Assembly (NCBI RefSeq): GCF_031457805.1
Contig: NZ_JAVDXI010000001.1
Span: 310,001-374,000, forward strand
Direction: 5' to 3'
DNA length: 64,000 nt
Source of the DNA: Caulobacter sp031457805
GTDB lineage: Bacteria > Pseudomonadota > Alphaproteobacteria > Caulobacterales > Caulobacteraceae
This document shows, in pieces, positions 23,250 through 31,442 of the stretch; the stretch's first letter is position 1; each line of letters begins with the position of its first letter. The notes under the pieces were generated by a model. It saw nothing but the letters and a program-made list of their open reading frames with translations. It did not search any database and was not told where the DNA came from. Position numbers and translations under genes: made by a program.

Positions 23250-25088
23250 ATGAATATCCAGAGCACCATCAAGGCCGTGGCCGAGACGATCTCGACCGGT
23301 CCGATCCCCGGCTCGCGCAAGGTCTATCAGGCCGGGGAGCTGTACCCCGAGCTGCGTGTGCCGTTCCGCGAGGTGGCCGTCCACCCGTCGGCGAACGAGC
23401 CGCCGGTCACCATCTATGATCCCTCGGGCCCCTACAGCGACCCGACCGTCCAGATCGACATCGAGAAGGGCCTCCCGCGCACCCGCGAGGCCTTCGTCGT
23501 GGCGCGCGGCGACGTCGAGGAGGTCACAGATCCTCGCCAGGTGAAGCCGGAAGACAACGGTTTCGCCCAGGGCAAGCACCTGGCGCCGGAATTCCCTGAC
23601 ACCGGCCGCAAGATCTATCGCGCCAAGCCCGGCAAGCTGGTCACCCAGCTGGAATACGCCCGCGCCGGGATCATCACGGCCGAGATGGAATATGTCGCCA
23701 TCCGCGAGAACCTTCGCCGCGAGCAGAACCGCCCGTGCGTGCGCGACGGCGAGGACTTCGGCGCTTCGATCCCCGACTTCGTGACGCCCGAGTTCGTGCG
23801 CCAGGAAGTGGCGCGCGGGCGCGCGATCATCCCGGCCAATATCAACCACGGCGAGCTGGAGCCGATGGCGATCGGCCGCAACTTCCTGGTCAAGATCAAC
23901 GCCAATATCGGCAACTCGGCGGTGCTCTCCACCGTCGCCGACGAGGTCGACAAGCTGGTCTGGGCCACGCGCTGGGGCGCCGACACGGTCATGGACCTGT
24001 CGACGGGCCGCAACATCCACAACATCCGCGACTGGATCATCCGCAACTCGAGCGTGCCGATCGGCACGGTGCCGATTTACCAGGCGCTGGAGAAGGTCAA
24101 CGGCGTGGCTGAGGACCTGAACTGGGAGGTCTTCCGCGACACCCTGATCGAGCAGTGCGAGCAGGGCGTCGACTACTTCACGATCCACGCCGGCGTGCGC
24201 CTGCCGTTCATCCCGATGACCGCCAAGCGGGTCACCGGCATCGTTTCGCGCGGCGGCTCGATCATGGCCAAGTGGTGCCTGGCGCACCACAAGGAGAACT
24301 TCCTCTACGAGCGCTTCGACGAGATCTGCGAGATCATGCGCGCCTATGATGTGTCGTTCTCGCTGGGCGATGGCCTGCGCCCGGGCTCGACCGCCGACGC
24401 CAATGACGAGGCCCAGTTCTCGGAACTGCGCACCCTGGGCGAGCTGACCAAGGTCGCCTGGAACCACGGCGTCCAGGTGATGATCGAAGGGCCTGGCCAT
24501 GTCGCCATGCATAAGATCAAGGCCAACATGGACGAGCAGCTGAAGCACTGCCACGAGGCCCCGTTCTACACCCTCGGTCCGTTGACCACCGACATCGCGC
24601 CTGGCTACGACCACATCACCTCGGCCATCGGGGCGGCGATGATCGGCTGGTTCGGCACGGCGATGCTCTGCTACGTCACGCCCAAGGAGCACCTGGGCCT
24701 GCCGGACCGCGACGACGTGAAAACCGGCGTCATCACCTACAAGCTGGCCGCTCACGCCGCCGACCTCGCCAAGGGTCACCCGGGCGCAGCCATGTGGGAC
24801 GACGCCATCAGCCGCGCACGCTTCGAGTTCCGCTGGGAGGACCAGTTCAACCTGGGCCTTGACCCGGAAACCGCGCGCAAGTTCCACGACGAGACCCTGC
24901 CCAAGGAGGCGCACAAGACCGCGCACTTCTGCTCGATGTGCGGTCCCAAGTTCTGCTCGATGAAGATCAGCCAGGAGGTCCGCGACTTCGCGGCCGCCAA
25001 GGCCCCGAACGACGCCGAGCTGGGCATGGCGCAGATGAGCGAGAAGTTCCGCGAGCAGGGCTCGGAAATCTATCTGAAGACCGAGTGA
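23250..25088 (+). CDS. thiC: Phosphomethylpyrimidine synthase ThiC
   Basis: 612 aa, the standard length. ThiC is a radical-SAM enzyme that rearranges aminoimidazole ribotide to HMP-phosphate in thiamine synthesis. The unusual C-terminal cluster motif CSMCGPKFCS (about residues 560-569) is present, together with GADTVMDLSTG, NCPxxxIHAG-type DYFTIHAGV, and EGPGHVAMHKI. It lies under the TPP riboswitch and has GAGGAG as ribosome site. No other thi gene is adjacent. Confidence 0.98.
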   Translation: MNIQSTIKAVAETISTGPIPGSRKVYQAGELYPELRVPFREVAVHPSANEPPVTIYDPSGPYSDPTVQIDIEKGLPRTREAFVVARGDVEEVTDPRQVKPEDNGFAQGKHLAPEFPDTGRKIYRAKPGKLVTQLEYARAGIITAEMEYVAIRENLRREQNRPCVRDGEDFGASIPDFVTPEFVRQEVARGRAIIPANINHGELEPMAIGRNFLVKINANIGNSAVLSTVADEVDKLVWATRWGADTVMDLSTGRNIHNIRDWIIRNSSVPIGTVPIYQALEKVNGVAEDLNWEVFRDTLIEQCEQGVDYFTIHAGVRLPFIPMTAKRVTGIVSRGGSIMAKWCLAHHKENFLYERFDEICEIMRAYDVSFSLGDGLRPGSTADANDEAQFSELRTLGELTKVAWNHGVQVMIEGPGHVAMHKIKANMDEQLKHCHEAPFYTLGPLTTDIAPGYDHITSAIGAAMIGWFGTAMLCYVTPKEHLGLPDRDDVKTGVITYKLAAHAADLAKGHPGAAMWDDAISRARFEFRWEDQFNLGLDPETARKFHDETLPKEAHKTAHFCSMCGPKFCSMKISQEVRDFAAAKAPNDAELGMAQMSEKFREQGSEIYLKTE

Positions 25089-25135
25089 CGTCGTTTTCAC
25101 TGGCGCGGCGGGGGAGACGCCTCCACCGTCGCGCC

Positions 25136-26524
25136 ATGAAACGCTTGAGTCTCGCTACGGCCGTCGCTGTCCTGTCCCTGGCCGCTCCGGCTTTGGCGGA
25201 GAGCCCGTTCTGGCCCGTCCAGCCGAAGAATGGCCCGGTAGCGACCGAGTTGCGCGGCGCCTGGAAGTCCCGGGGCTATGGCTGGATTGTCCAGTTTGGG
25301 CCCGACGGCGCGCAGCTGTTCCACACCGCCGGCGGCGCCTGCTATCCCGATCCGCGTCGCGAGCCGGATCCCGACGGGGTCTTGGCCCTCTGGCGGGCCG
25401 AGGGGCCGGGCGTCGTCAGCCTGACGGGCGATGCCGAGGGCACGCGCTACACGTTTGATCGCCTGCCGAACCTGCCGACGGACTGCATCTCGGCCGCAGG
25501 CTGGACCCCGGATCGCATCGTCGCCTTCGCCGCCGACACCTTCGCCGAGCTCTATCCGCGCTCGGCCGAACGGAAACTGGATTGGCCGGCGCGCAAGGCC
25601 AAGGCGCTGGCGCAGGTGGGCCCTTCGGCGACCGAAGATCAACTGTGGCTGGCCCTGGCCGGCCTCCTGGCCGGACTGGATGATCCCCACGTCGAGCTGC
25701 ACGGGATAGCGCAGGGCGCCAAGCGCGACCTGGAACCAGGGGAATCGCCGACGCTTCTGCGCGTACGTGCGGCCGACCCCGCCGGCGAGGAAAGGGCCTG
25801 GCTCCAGGCCTATCGTGAGGGAATCCTGACCAGCCTGCTGCAAGGCAAAGGGCGTCAGGCCGCTAACAATCGCATCTTCTGGGGGCGGGTCGACGATGTG
25901 GGTTACCTCAACATCTTGACCATGGGCGCCTTCGCGCGCAACGCCGCGCCGGATGATCCGCGCCCGCTGGACGCCGTTCTGGACGAAGCCTTCGCCGCCT
26001 TCGCCGGCGCCAAGGCGGTGGTGGTCGACGTCAGCAACAACCGGGGCGGATACGACACCATCAGTCGGCGCATCGCGGCGCGCTTCACGGCCCAGCCCCG
26101 CGTCGCCTACGCCAAGGTCCCGGTCGGCGCGAAAGGCCCGCAGCAGACCATCAGGGTCGAGCCCTCCGGAGCGGTCGGATTCACGGGGCCTGTCTATGTG
26201 GTGACGAGCGACATCACGGTCAGCGCCGGCGAGACCTTCACCTTGATGATGAAGGCGTTGTCGAACGTAACCCAGGTCGGCGCGACGACGCGCGGCGCCT
26301 TCTCCGATCAACTGCCCAAGCCTCTGCCGAACGGTTGGACGCTGGCCCTGCCGGCGGAGCTCTACCGTTCGGCGGATGGCCAGGAGATGGAAGGGCGGGG
26401 GTTGGCGCCGGAAATCCCTTTGGTTGTCTTCCCGGAGGCGGACTTGTCGGAGGGGCATGCCAAGGCCATCGCGGATCTGATCACGAAAATCCGTGAGGGC
26501 GCTGTCGGGACGGCCGCGCGCTGA
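25136..26524 (+). CDS. Exported S41 family peptidase
   Basis: 462 aa. A signal peptide (MKRLSLATAVAVLSLAAPALA-ES) is followed by a poorly conserved N-terminal region with a DDPHVELHG segment, and then the tail-specific protease-like core: VVVDVSNNRGGYDT, VVTSDITVSAGETF (nucleophile Ser in SAGE), and MMKAL with the likely general-base Lys. No PDZ domain is obvious. Periplasmic serine peptidase; the substrate is unknown. It starts 47 bp after thiC but is functionally unrelated. Confidence 0.82.
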   Translation: MKRLSLATAVAVLSLAAPALAESPFWPVQPKNGPVATELRGAWKSRGYGWIVQFGPDGAQLFHTAGGACYPDPRREPDPDGVLALWRAEGPGVVSLTGDAEGTRYTFDRLPNLPTDCISAAGWTPDRIVAFAADTFAELYPRSAERKLDWPARKAKALAQVGPSATEDQLWLALAGLLAGLDDPHVELHGIAQGAKRDLEPGESPTLLRVRAADPAGEERAWLQAYREGILTSLLQGKGRQAANNRIFWGRVDDVGYLNILTMGAFARNAAPDDPRPLDAVLDEAFAAFAGAKAVVVDVSNNRGGYDTISRRIAARFTAQPRVAYAKVPVGAKGPQQTIRVEPSGAVGFTGPVYVVTSDITVSAGETFTLMMKALSNVTQVGATTRGAFSDQLPKPLPNGWTLALPAELYRSADGQEMEGRGLAPEIPLVVFPEADLSEGHAKAIADLITKIREGAVGTAAR

Positions 26525-26528
26525 ACGT

Positions 26529-26554
26529 CCTTGCGGGGTCAGCAACCCGCAAGG
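26529..26554. other. Perfect hairpin between the S41 peptidase and DUF1428 genes
   Basis: CCTTGCGGG (26529-26537) pairs perfectly with CCCGCAAGG (26546-26554) over an 8-base loop. There is no U tract, so it is probably a processing or stability hairpin rather than a strong terminator. Confidence 0.45.
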
Positions 26555-26564
26555 CGCCCGCATC

Positions 26565-26927
26565 ATGACCTATGTCGACGGATTTGTGGTTCCGATCCGC
26601 AAGGCCGAGTTCGAGGCTTACCGCGCGCTGGCGCGAAAGGCCGCCGAGATATGGCTGGAGCATGGCGCGCTCTCCTATGTCGAGTGCCTCGCAGAAGACG
26701 CGCCCTACGGGGAGCGGACCTCGTTTCCCAGCGCGGTCCAGTTGGAAGACGACGAGGTGGTCGTGCTGTCCTGGATCACCTACCAGGATCGAGCGACGCG
26801 TGACGCTGTGATGGCCAGGATAATGGCCGATCCGCGCTTCCAGAACGAGATGGCGGGGCCGCCCTTCAACACCCAGCGCATGATCCTCGGCGGGTTCGAA
26901 ACCTTCATCGAATCCTTACGCGCATAG
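26565..26927 (+). CDS. DUF1428 family protein (dimeric alpha-beta barrel)
   Basis: 120 aa starting MTYVDGFVVPIRKAEFEAYR, the standard opening of DUF1428/YbaA-like proteins. The C-terminal F-N-T-Q-R-M-I-L-G-G-F-E-T-F-I-E is also characteristic. These are small cytoplasmic ferredoxin-like dimers of unknown function. The whole family domain is present. The hairpin at 26529 separates it from the peptidase gene. Confidence 0.9.
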   Translation: MTYVDGFVVPIRKAEFEAYRALARKAAEIWLEHGALSYVECLAEDAPYGERTSFPSAVQLEDDEVVVLSWITYQDRATRDAVMARIMADPRFQNEMAGPPFNTQRMILGGFETFIESLRA

Positions 26928-27252
26928 ATTGTTTCGAGGCGCGCGCGGATCGAACGCTCGCCGGGCGGGCAGAAACTCGTCGCCGCGGACATGGCGCCGC
27001 GACCGATTTTGTTTCCCCTCTGAAACATCGTGTCGTGTTGCTCATTCGCACGCGTCAAATATGTCTATTTTTCAAAGCCTAGGCCGCATTTGGCGCGGAT
27101 TGGGACACACCACTGTGTGCATTGTGCTGCAATAGCTGAGCTTGTTCCCAATGGTTGTTGCGGTGGTCTCCGCCCAGCCTTAAGGAGCGGCAACCCAGCG
27201 TTGGCGCCGATCGCGTCAGCGTCCCTCGCAACTCATGCTTTTGTGGGCCTGA
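26928..27252 (+). other. 325-bp gap with a structured leader upstream of the TonB-dependent receptor
   Basis: No gene is supported here. It holds a compact folded element at 27099-27152: ATTGGGA (27099-27105) pairs with TCCCAAT (27146-27152). The closed loop contains CACAC-CACT-GTGTG (27107-27120) and ATTG-TGCTG-CAAT (27121-27133). Upstream, 27040-27080 is relatively AT-rich and could hold the promoter. It lacks the B12-box and other known riboswitch cores. Confidence 0.45.
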
Positions 27253-29994
27253 ATGACCCTTTCGACCGTGCTCCTCTACGGGCTGGCCGCCGTTTCGCTG
27301 GATCCTGCGGCCGCGGCGGCTCCCGCCACCACGGCCACCGTGGTCGCCGAGGACGTCCAGACGGCGCAGCGGGCGAAGGATGAAGGACCCAACGAGGTCG
27401 AGGGGCTCGTCATCCAGGCCGATCCACGTGGCAAGGTCGAGGGCGCTATCCAACCCGAGATCGAGCTGAACGAAGAAGAGATCAAGAGTTTCGGCGCCAA
27501 TAGCATTGGTGAGCTTCTCACCCTCCTGACTCCCCAGACCGCCAGCACGCGCGGCCGGGACGGTGGCGGCGGCGGGCCGGTATTGCTGATCAACGGTCGG
27601 CGGATCTCGGGCTTCCAGGAAATCCAGGGCGTCCCCCCCGAGGCGATCGAACGCTTCCAGGTCCTGCCGGAAGAGGTCGCGCTGAGCTACGGCTACAAGG
27701 CCGACCAGCGGGTCGTGAACATCATCCTGAAGAAGAACTACACGGCCACCACGATCCAGGCGGCGGCTACGGTCGCGACCGACGGCGGCCGCACGACGCT
27801 GAATGGCGGCGGCAACCGGGTCAATATCGACGGCGACAAGCGCTGGAATCTGGATCTCCAGCTACAACGCGATCCCTATCTCCTGGAGACGGACCGGAAC
27901 ATCGTCCGCGCGCCCAACGGCCAGCCCTTCGATCTCGTCGGCAATGTGAGCGGCCTGGGCGGCGGCGAGATCGATCCGGCCCTGTCCGCTGCGGCCGGCG
28001 GCCTCGTGACCATCGCCGGTGTGCCGGACGCAGCCCGGGCGGGGAAGGTTGGGCTCTCGGCCTTCTCGCCGCTGGCGGGGCGTTACAACACCGATCACCT
28101 GACCGCCAGCCGGTCGCTGATCTCCAAGTCCGAACGCGCGACGCTGCGCGGATCGATCAGTCGCGACCTGAACAAGACCACACAACTGACGATCAGCGGC
28201 AATCTGGAAGACACCAGCAGCCAGGCCTTGCTCGGCCTGCCAGGGCTCACGTTCACCCTGCCGGCGGGCAGCCCGTTCTCGCCGTTCTCCAAGCCCGTCA
28301 CCGGTTATCGCTTCATCGACGCGCCGGGCGCGCTGGCGCGCGACACCGACGTCCTGCGCACCCAGGTCAGCATGGCCGCCAACGGTCGCGTGAAGGACTG
28401 GCGCTGGACCCTGACCGGCGACTTCGATCGCACCGCCACCGACACGACGACCGGTCGCGGTCTGGACGCCTCGGCCTTCCAGGCGGCGGTGGCGGCGGGC
28501 GATCCCAGCGTCAATCCGTTCGGGACGATCGCATCCAACCTCTACAAGGCCGTGGCGCCCGACACTGCGCACTCGGTGTCGACCTCGGCCAGCGCTGAGC
28601 TCGTGCTGAACGGCAACCTGTTCCAGCTGCCGGCGGGCGGCGTTCAGACCACCTTCAAGATCGGCGCGGACACGCGGGGCCTCGACGCCAAGACCGTGCG
28701 GTCGGGTGTGAGCACCCAGCGCAAGGTGACGCGCGACCGTGAGAACCTGCAGACCAGCTTCACCCTGCCGCTGACCAGCACGCGGAACGATGTGCTGGCC
28801 AAGGTCGGCGACCTCTCGGCCAACTTCAACGCCGGCTACGAGAACCTGTCGGATCTCGGTGGCCTCACGACCCTGGGCGCGGGCGTGAACTGGACGCCGA
28901 TCAAGCCGCTCAGCCTGATCGCCAGCTTCACCGACGAGGAGGGGGCTCCCTCGACCAACCAGGTCAATGATCCGCTGGTGGTCACGCCGAACGTCTCGGT
29001 GTTCGACTTCACGACGGGCCAGACCGTGCTGGTCACCCGCACCGACGGCGGCAATCCGAACCTGCGCAACGACAATCGCAAGGTCTCGAAGTTCCAGGTC
29101 AACTACAAGCCGCTGGAGAAGGTGGAGCTGACCTTCAACGCCACCTACACCCGCGCCGAAACCAGCAATGTGATCTCGAGCTTCCCGGCGATCACCCCGG
29201 ACCTCGAGCGAGCCTTCCCGGAACGGTTCACGCGGGACGCCACCGGCCGCCTGCTGGCCATCGACGCCCGCCCGGTGAACTTCGCCAGCGCCGAGCGTGA
29301 AGACATCCGGTGGGGCTTCAACCTGTTCAAGCCCGTGGGGAAGCCGACGCCCGGGGCCGCAGCGGGTCCCGGCGGGCCAGGAGGCATGGGGGGCGGGCGC
29401 TTCGGCGGTGGTCCGGGCGGCGGCATGGGCGGCATGATGCGCTTCGGTGGTCCCGGGGGCGGGGGCATGGGCCCTGGCGGTCCGGGCGGCATGATGCGGC
29501 CCGGCCAGGGCATGCTGCAGATGTCGGTCTACCACACCTGGCGTCTGACGGACGAACTGACCACCCGCAAGGGCCTGCCCGTGCTGGACCAGTTGGATGG
29601 CGCGGCGATCAGCTCGCGCACGGGCCAGGCCCGCCATGAGGTTCAGGTGCAGGGCGGTTACTTCAAGGATGGCCTTGGCGTGCGCTTCAACGGTAACTGG
29701 AAGGCGTCCACCTGGGTGAACGGCGGGGCCACCGGCGGCCAGACCCTGTATTTTTCCGACCTTGCTACCCTGGGCCTCAGCGTCTTCGCCAGCTTCAACG
29801 CCCCGGCGCGTAAACCTCTGGTCGACAAGTATCCGATCCTGAAGGGCGCTCAGGTCTCGCTTAACGTCGAGAACGTGTTCGATGCCAAGCAGACGGTGCG
29901 TGACCAGAACGGCGTCACCCCGCAGGCCTACCAGCGCGACTATCTGGACCCACTGGGCCGCACCGTGCGAATTGGCTTCCGCAAGCAGCTTTAG
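27253..29994 (+). CDS. TonB-dependent receptor with Gly/Met-rich insert
   Basis: 913 aa. A weak signal peptide (MTLSTVLLYGLAAVSLDPAAAA) leads to a plug domain (I-G-E-L-L-T-L-L-T-P; GPVLLINGRRISGFQEIQG; VPPEAIERFQVLPEEVA) and a long beta-barrel rich in alternating hydrophobic strands. Residues about 695-756 are a low-complexity Gly/Met/Pro-rich insert (GGPGGMGGGRFGGG and similar). The chain ends GRTVRIGFRKQL without the usual terminal Phe. Outer-membrane transporter or TonB-dependent-receptor-like beta-barrel; the ligand is unknown. No ribosome site is obvious, and an in-frame stop directly precedes the ATG. Confidence 0.85.
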   Translation: MTLSTVLLYGLAAVSLDPAAAAAPATTATVVAEDVQTAQRAKDEGPNEVEGLVIQADPRGKVEGAIQPEIELNEEEIKSFGANSIGELLTLLTPQTASTRGRDGGGGGPVLLINGRRISGFQEIQGVPPEAIERFQVLPEEVALSYGYKADQRVVNIILKKNYTATTIQAAATVATDGGRTTLNGGGNRVNIDGDKRWNLDLQLQRDPYLLETDRNIVRAPNGQPFDLVGNVSGLGGGEIDPALSAAAGGLVTIAGVPDAARAGKVGLSAFSPLAGRYNTDHLTASRSLISKSERATLRGSISRDLNKTTQLTISGNLEDTSSQALLGLPGLTFTLPAGSPFSPFSKPVTGYRFIDAPGALARDTDVLRTQVSMAANGRVKDWRWTLTGDFDRTATDTTTGRGLDASAFQAAVAAGDPSVNPFGTIASNLYKAVAPDTAHSVSTSASAELVLNGNLFQLPAGGVQTTFKIGADTRGLDAKTVRSGVSTQRKVTRDRENLQTSFTLPLTSTRNDVLAKVGDLSANFNAGYENLSDLGGLTTLGAGVNWTPIKPLSLIASFTDEEGAPSTNQVNDPLVVTPNVSVFDFTTGQTVLVTRTDGGNPNLRNDNRKVSKFQVNYKPLEKVELTFNATYTRAETSNVISSFPAITPDLERAFPERFTRDATGRLLAIDARPVNFASAEREDIRWGFNLFKPVGKPTPGAAAGPGGPGGMGGGRFGGGPGGGMGGMMRFGGPGGGGMGPGGPGGMMRPGQGMLQMSVYHTWRLTDELTTRKGLPVLDQLDGAAISSRTGQARHEVQVQGGYFKDGLGVRFNGNWKASTWVNGGATGGQTLYFSDLATLGLSVFASFNAPARKPLVDKYPILKGAQVSLNVENVFDAKQTVRDQNGVTPQAYQRDYLDPLGRTVRIGFRKQL

Positions 29995-30019
29995 CGGCTC
30001 TAGCCGGACGGGAGCGCGC

Positions 30020-30042
30020 GGACGGTCTCAACCCGTCCTTAA
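30020..30042 (+). terminator. Weak terminator-like hairpin after the TonB-dependent receptor gene
   Basis: GGACGG (30020-30025) pairs with CCGTCC (30033-30038), followed by TTAAG. The stem is short and the U tract poor. Confidence 0.3.
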
Positions 30043-30101
30043 GTACTGCGGCGCAGACTGGAGATCTGAGCGGCCGGTTTTCGGCTGGATCGGAGGCCGT
30101 C

Positions 30102-30488
30102 ATGGCGACCATGACTTCCAGTACGCGCCGCACCGGCGACCATTTCGAGCCCACGGACGTGGACCCTCAGGTCCAGCGGCGCTTGCGCGGCTATCTCGAA
30201 CAGATCGACTACACCGCCTACGCCTCCAACAAGGCGGTGCTGGGCGCGACCTTTCCCAAGGTGGAGGGCGCCCAGTTCCAGCGGCTGGCCGTGGCGGCGG
30301 CGACTGCGCGGGCCAAGTGGGTCAGCGAAGCCGCGATGATGGCGGAAGGCGGGGCGACGCTTTCGGAAGGTCAGCTGGCGCGTCTGGCTCATCTGCGGTC
30401 GACCTACGAGGAGCTCTCCGCTGTCTACGAGGCCACACGCCGGATGGTGGAGCGGGGCTACATCACGTACAAGCCGATCGCGGGATAA
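30102..30488 (+). CDS. Conserved hypothetical protein
   Basis: 128 aa, soluble, mostly helical, no signal peptide. It contains a YLEQIDYTAYASNKAVLG segment and a C-terminal coiled stretch LRSTYEELSAVYEATRRMVE ending ITYKPIAG. The base composition and codon use match the neighbours, and the pattern of conserved-looking aromatic residues supports a real gene. I recognise no family. It stands alone between the receptor and the GIY-YIG gene. Confidence 0.65.
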   Translation: MATMTSSTRRTGDHFEPTDVDPQVQRRLRGYLEQIDYTAYASNKAVLGATFPKVEGAQFQRLAVAAATARAKWVSEAAMMAEGGATLSEGQLARLAHLRSTYEELSAVYEATRRMVERGYITYKPIAG

Positions 30489-30549
30489 TTACCCGGGCGA
30501 TATTGACTCAAGATTTCATCCGGATAAAAGGCGCTCCAGGAGGTTCGCC

Positions 30550-30885
30550 ATGTCCGGACGCAAAGCGCTGCTTCGCGGTTATAAAGAACGCAAGTTCGAT
30601 GCCGGTGTGTACGCTGTTCGCTGCGTGACGACCGGCGAGGTCTGGATCGGTGCGACGCCCGACCTTTCCACCCGACAGAGCGGAATCTGGTTCTCGCTAC
30701 GGCTCGGCTCGCACCGTGAGCCGAGTCTTCAGGCGGCTTGGAACGCTCACGGCGCGGACGCCTTCGCCTTCGAAGCGGTTGAGGTGATCGATGTCGATGG
30801 CCTGGACGCCTTTGGCCGCGCCTCGCGATTGCGGGATCGCCGGGACCACTGGATCGGCGCGGCGGGCGCCCGGGGGCTGAACTGA
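30550..30885 (+). CDS. GIY-YIG nuclease family protein with altered active site
   Basis: 111 aa single-domain protein. The GIY-YIG core is recognisable as GVYAVRC ... GEVWIGAT (VY/WIG instead of IY/YIG), followed by LGSHREPSLQAAWNAHG and a closing RRDHWIGAAGARGLN. In active family members a Glu near the last helix binds metal; here the equivalent region reads R-R-D-H-W, so catalysis is doubtful. Possible role in DNA repair or a DNA-binding relic. AGGAGG precedes the ATG by 7 bases. Its stop overlaps the next start by one base (TGATG). Confidence 0.8.
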   Translation: MSGRKALLRGYKERKFDAGVYAVRCVTTGEVWIGATPDLSTRQSGIWFSLRLGSHREPSLQAAWNAHGADAFAFEAVEVIDVDGLDAFGRASRLRDRRDHWIGAAGARGLN

Positions 30886-31442
30886 TGGATGAGCGGTTTG
30901 TGGTCTTCCACGGCCATCGGCGGATCGCCGCAGGTTCGAGACTCGAGGCGGCGCTGGCGGCGGAGGCCCTCTCGCGTGAAGCCGGGGTGCTGATCTTCGA
31001 TCCGGCTGGGCGCTCGGTGGACTTCGACCTCAGTGGTGGTCCCGACGCGGTCAGGGCCCGGCTGCAACCCGAAGAGACGCCGCCGCGTGGCCGGGGCCGA
31101 CCTAAGCTTGGCGTCGTGGCCCGCGAAGTGACCTTGCTGCCGCGCCACTGGGACTGGCTGGCCGCTCAGCCCGGCGGCGCTTCGGTGGCGTTGCGCAAGC
31201 TGGTCGAGGCCGCCCGGCGCGCGGCGGAGGGACCCGATCGAATCCGAGCCTCGCGGGATGCGGCCTATCGGTTCGCTTCAGCCATGGCTGGAGATCTCCC
31301 AGGGTTCGAGGAAGCCATGCGGCGACTGTTCGCCGGCGATGACGCGGGCTTCGAAGCGCTGATCGAGGCGTGGCCTGGCGATATCGCCGCCCAGCTTAGA
31401 ACCTACGCCGCCGAAGCCTTCGCCGCCGAAGAGGGCGCTTAG
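30885..31442 (+). CDS. DUF2239 family protein
   Basis: 185 aa. The opening VFHGHRRIAAGSRLEAALA and R-S-V-D-F-D-L-S-G fit DUF2239. The middle has RGRGRPKLGVVAREVTLLPRHWDWL, where RGRGRPK looks like an AT-hook and L-L-P-R-H-W-x-W-L is the family hallmark. Coupled by TGATG to the GIY-YIG gene, so the two probably work together. DUF2239 has no established function; nucleic-acid binding is inferred from the basic hook. It converges with the ThuA gene, overlapping its stop by 4 bases. Confidence 0.82.
   Translation: MDERFVVFHGHRRIAAGSRLEAALAAEALSREAGVLIFDPAGRSVDFDLSGGPDAVRARLQPEETPPRGRGRPKLGVVAREVTLLPRHWDWLAAQPGGASVALRKLVEAARRAAEGPDRIRASRDAAYRFASAMAGDLPGFEEAMRRLFAGDDAGFEALIEAWPGDIAAQLRTYAAEAFAAEEGA

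Noticed and set aside
23202..25100. 632-codon open frame opposite thiC
   Set aside because: Antisense to an unmistakable thiC with no domain signature; shadow.
27099..27152. Cobalamin riboswitch near the TonB-dependent receptor
   Set aside because: A CCACTG stretch is present, but the B12 box and the other conserved cores are missing; kept only as an uncharacterised fold.
27862..29637. 591-codon open frame opposite the TonB-dependent receptor
   Set aside because: Antisense shadow rich in Arg/Gly/His with no motifs.
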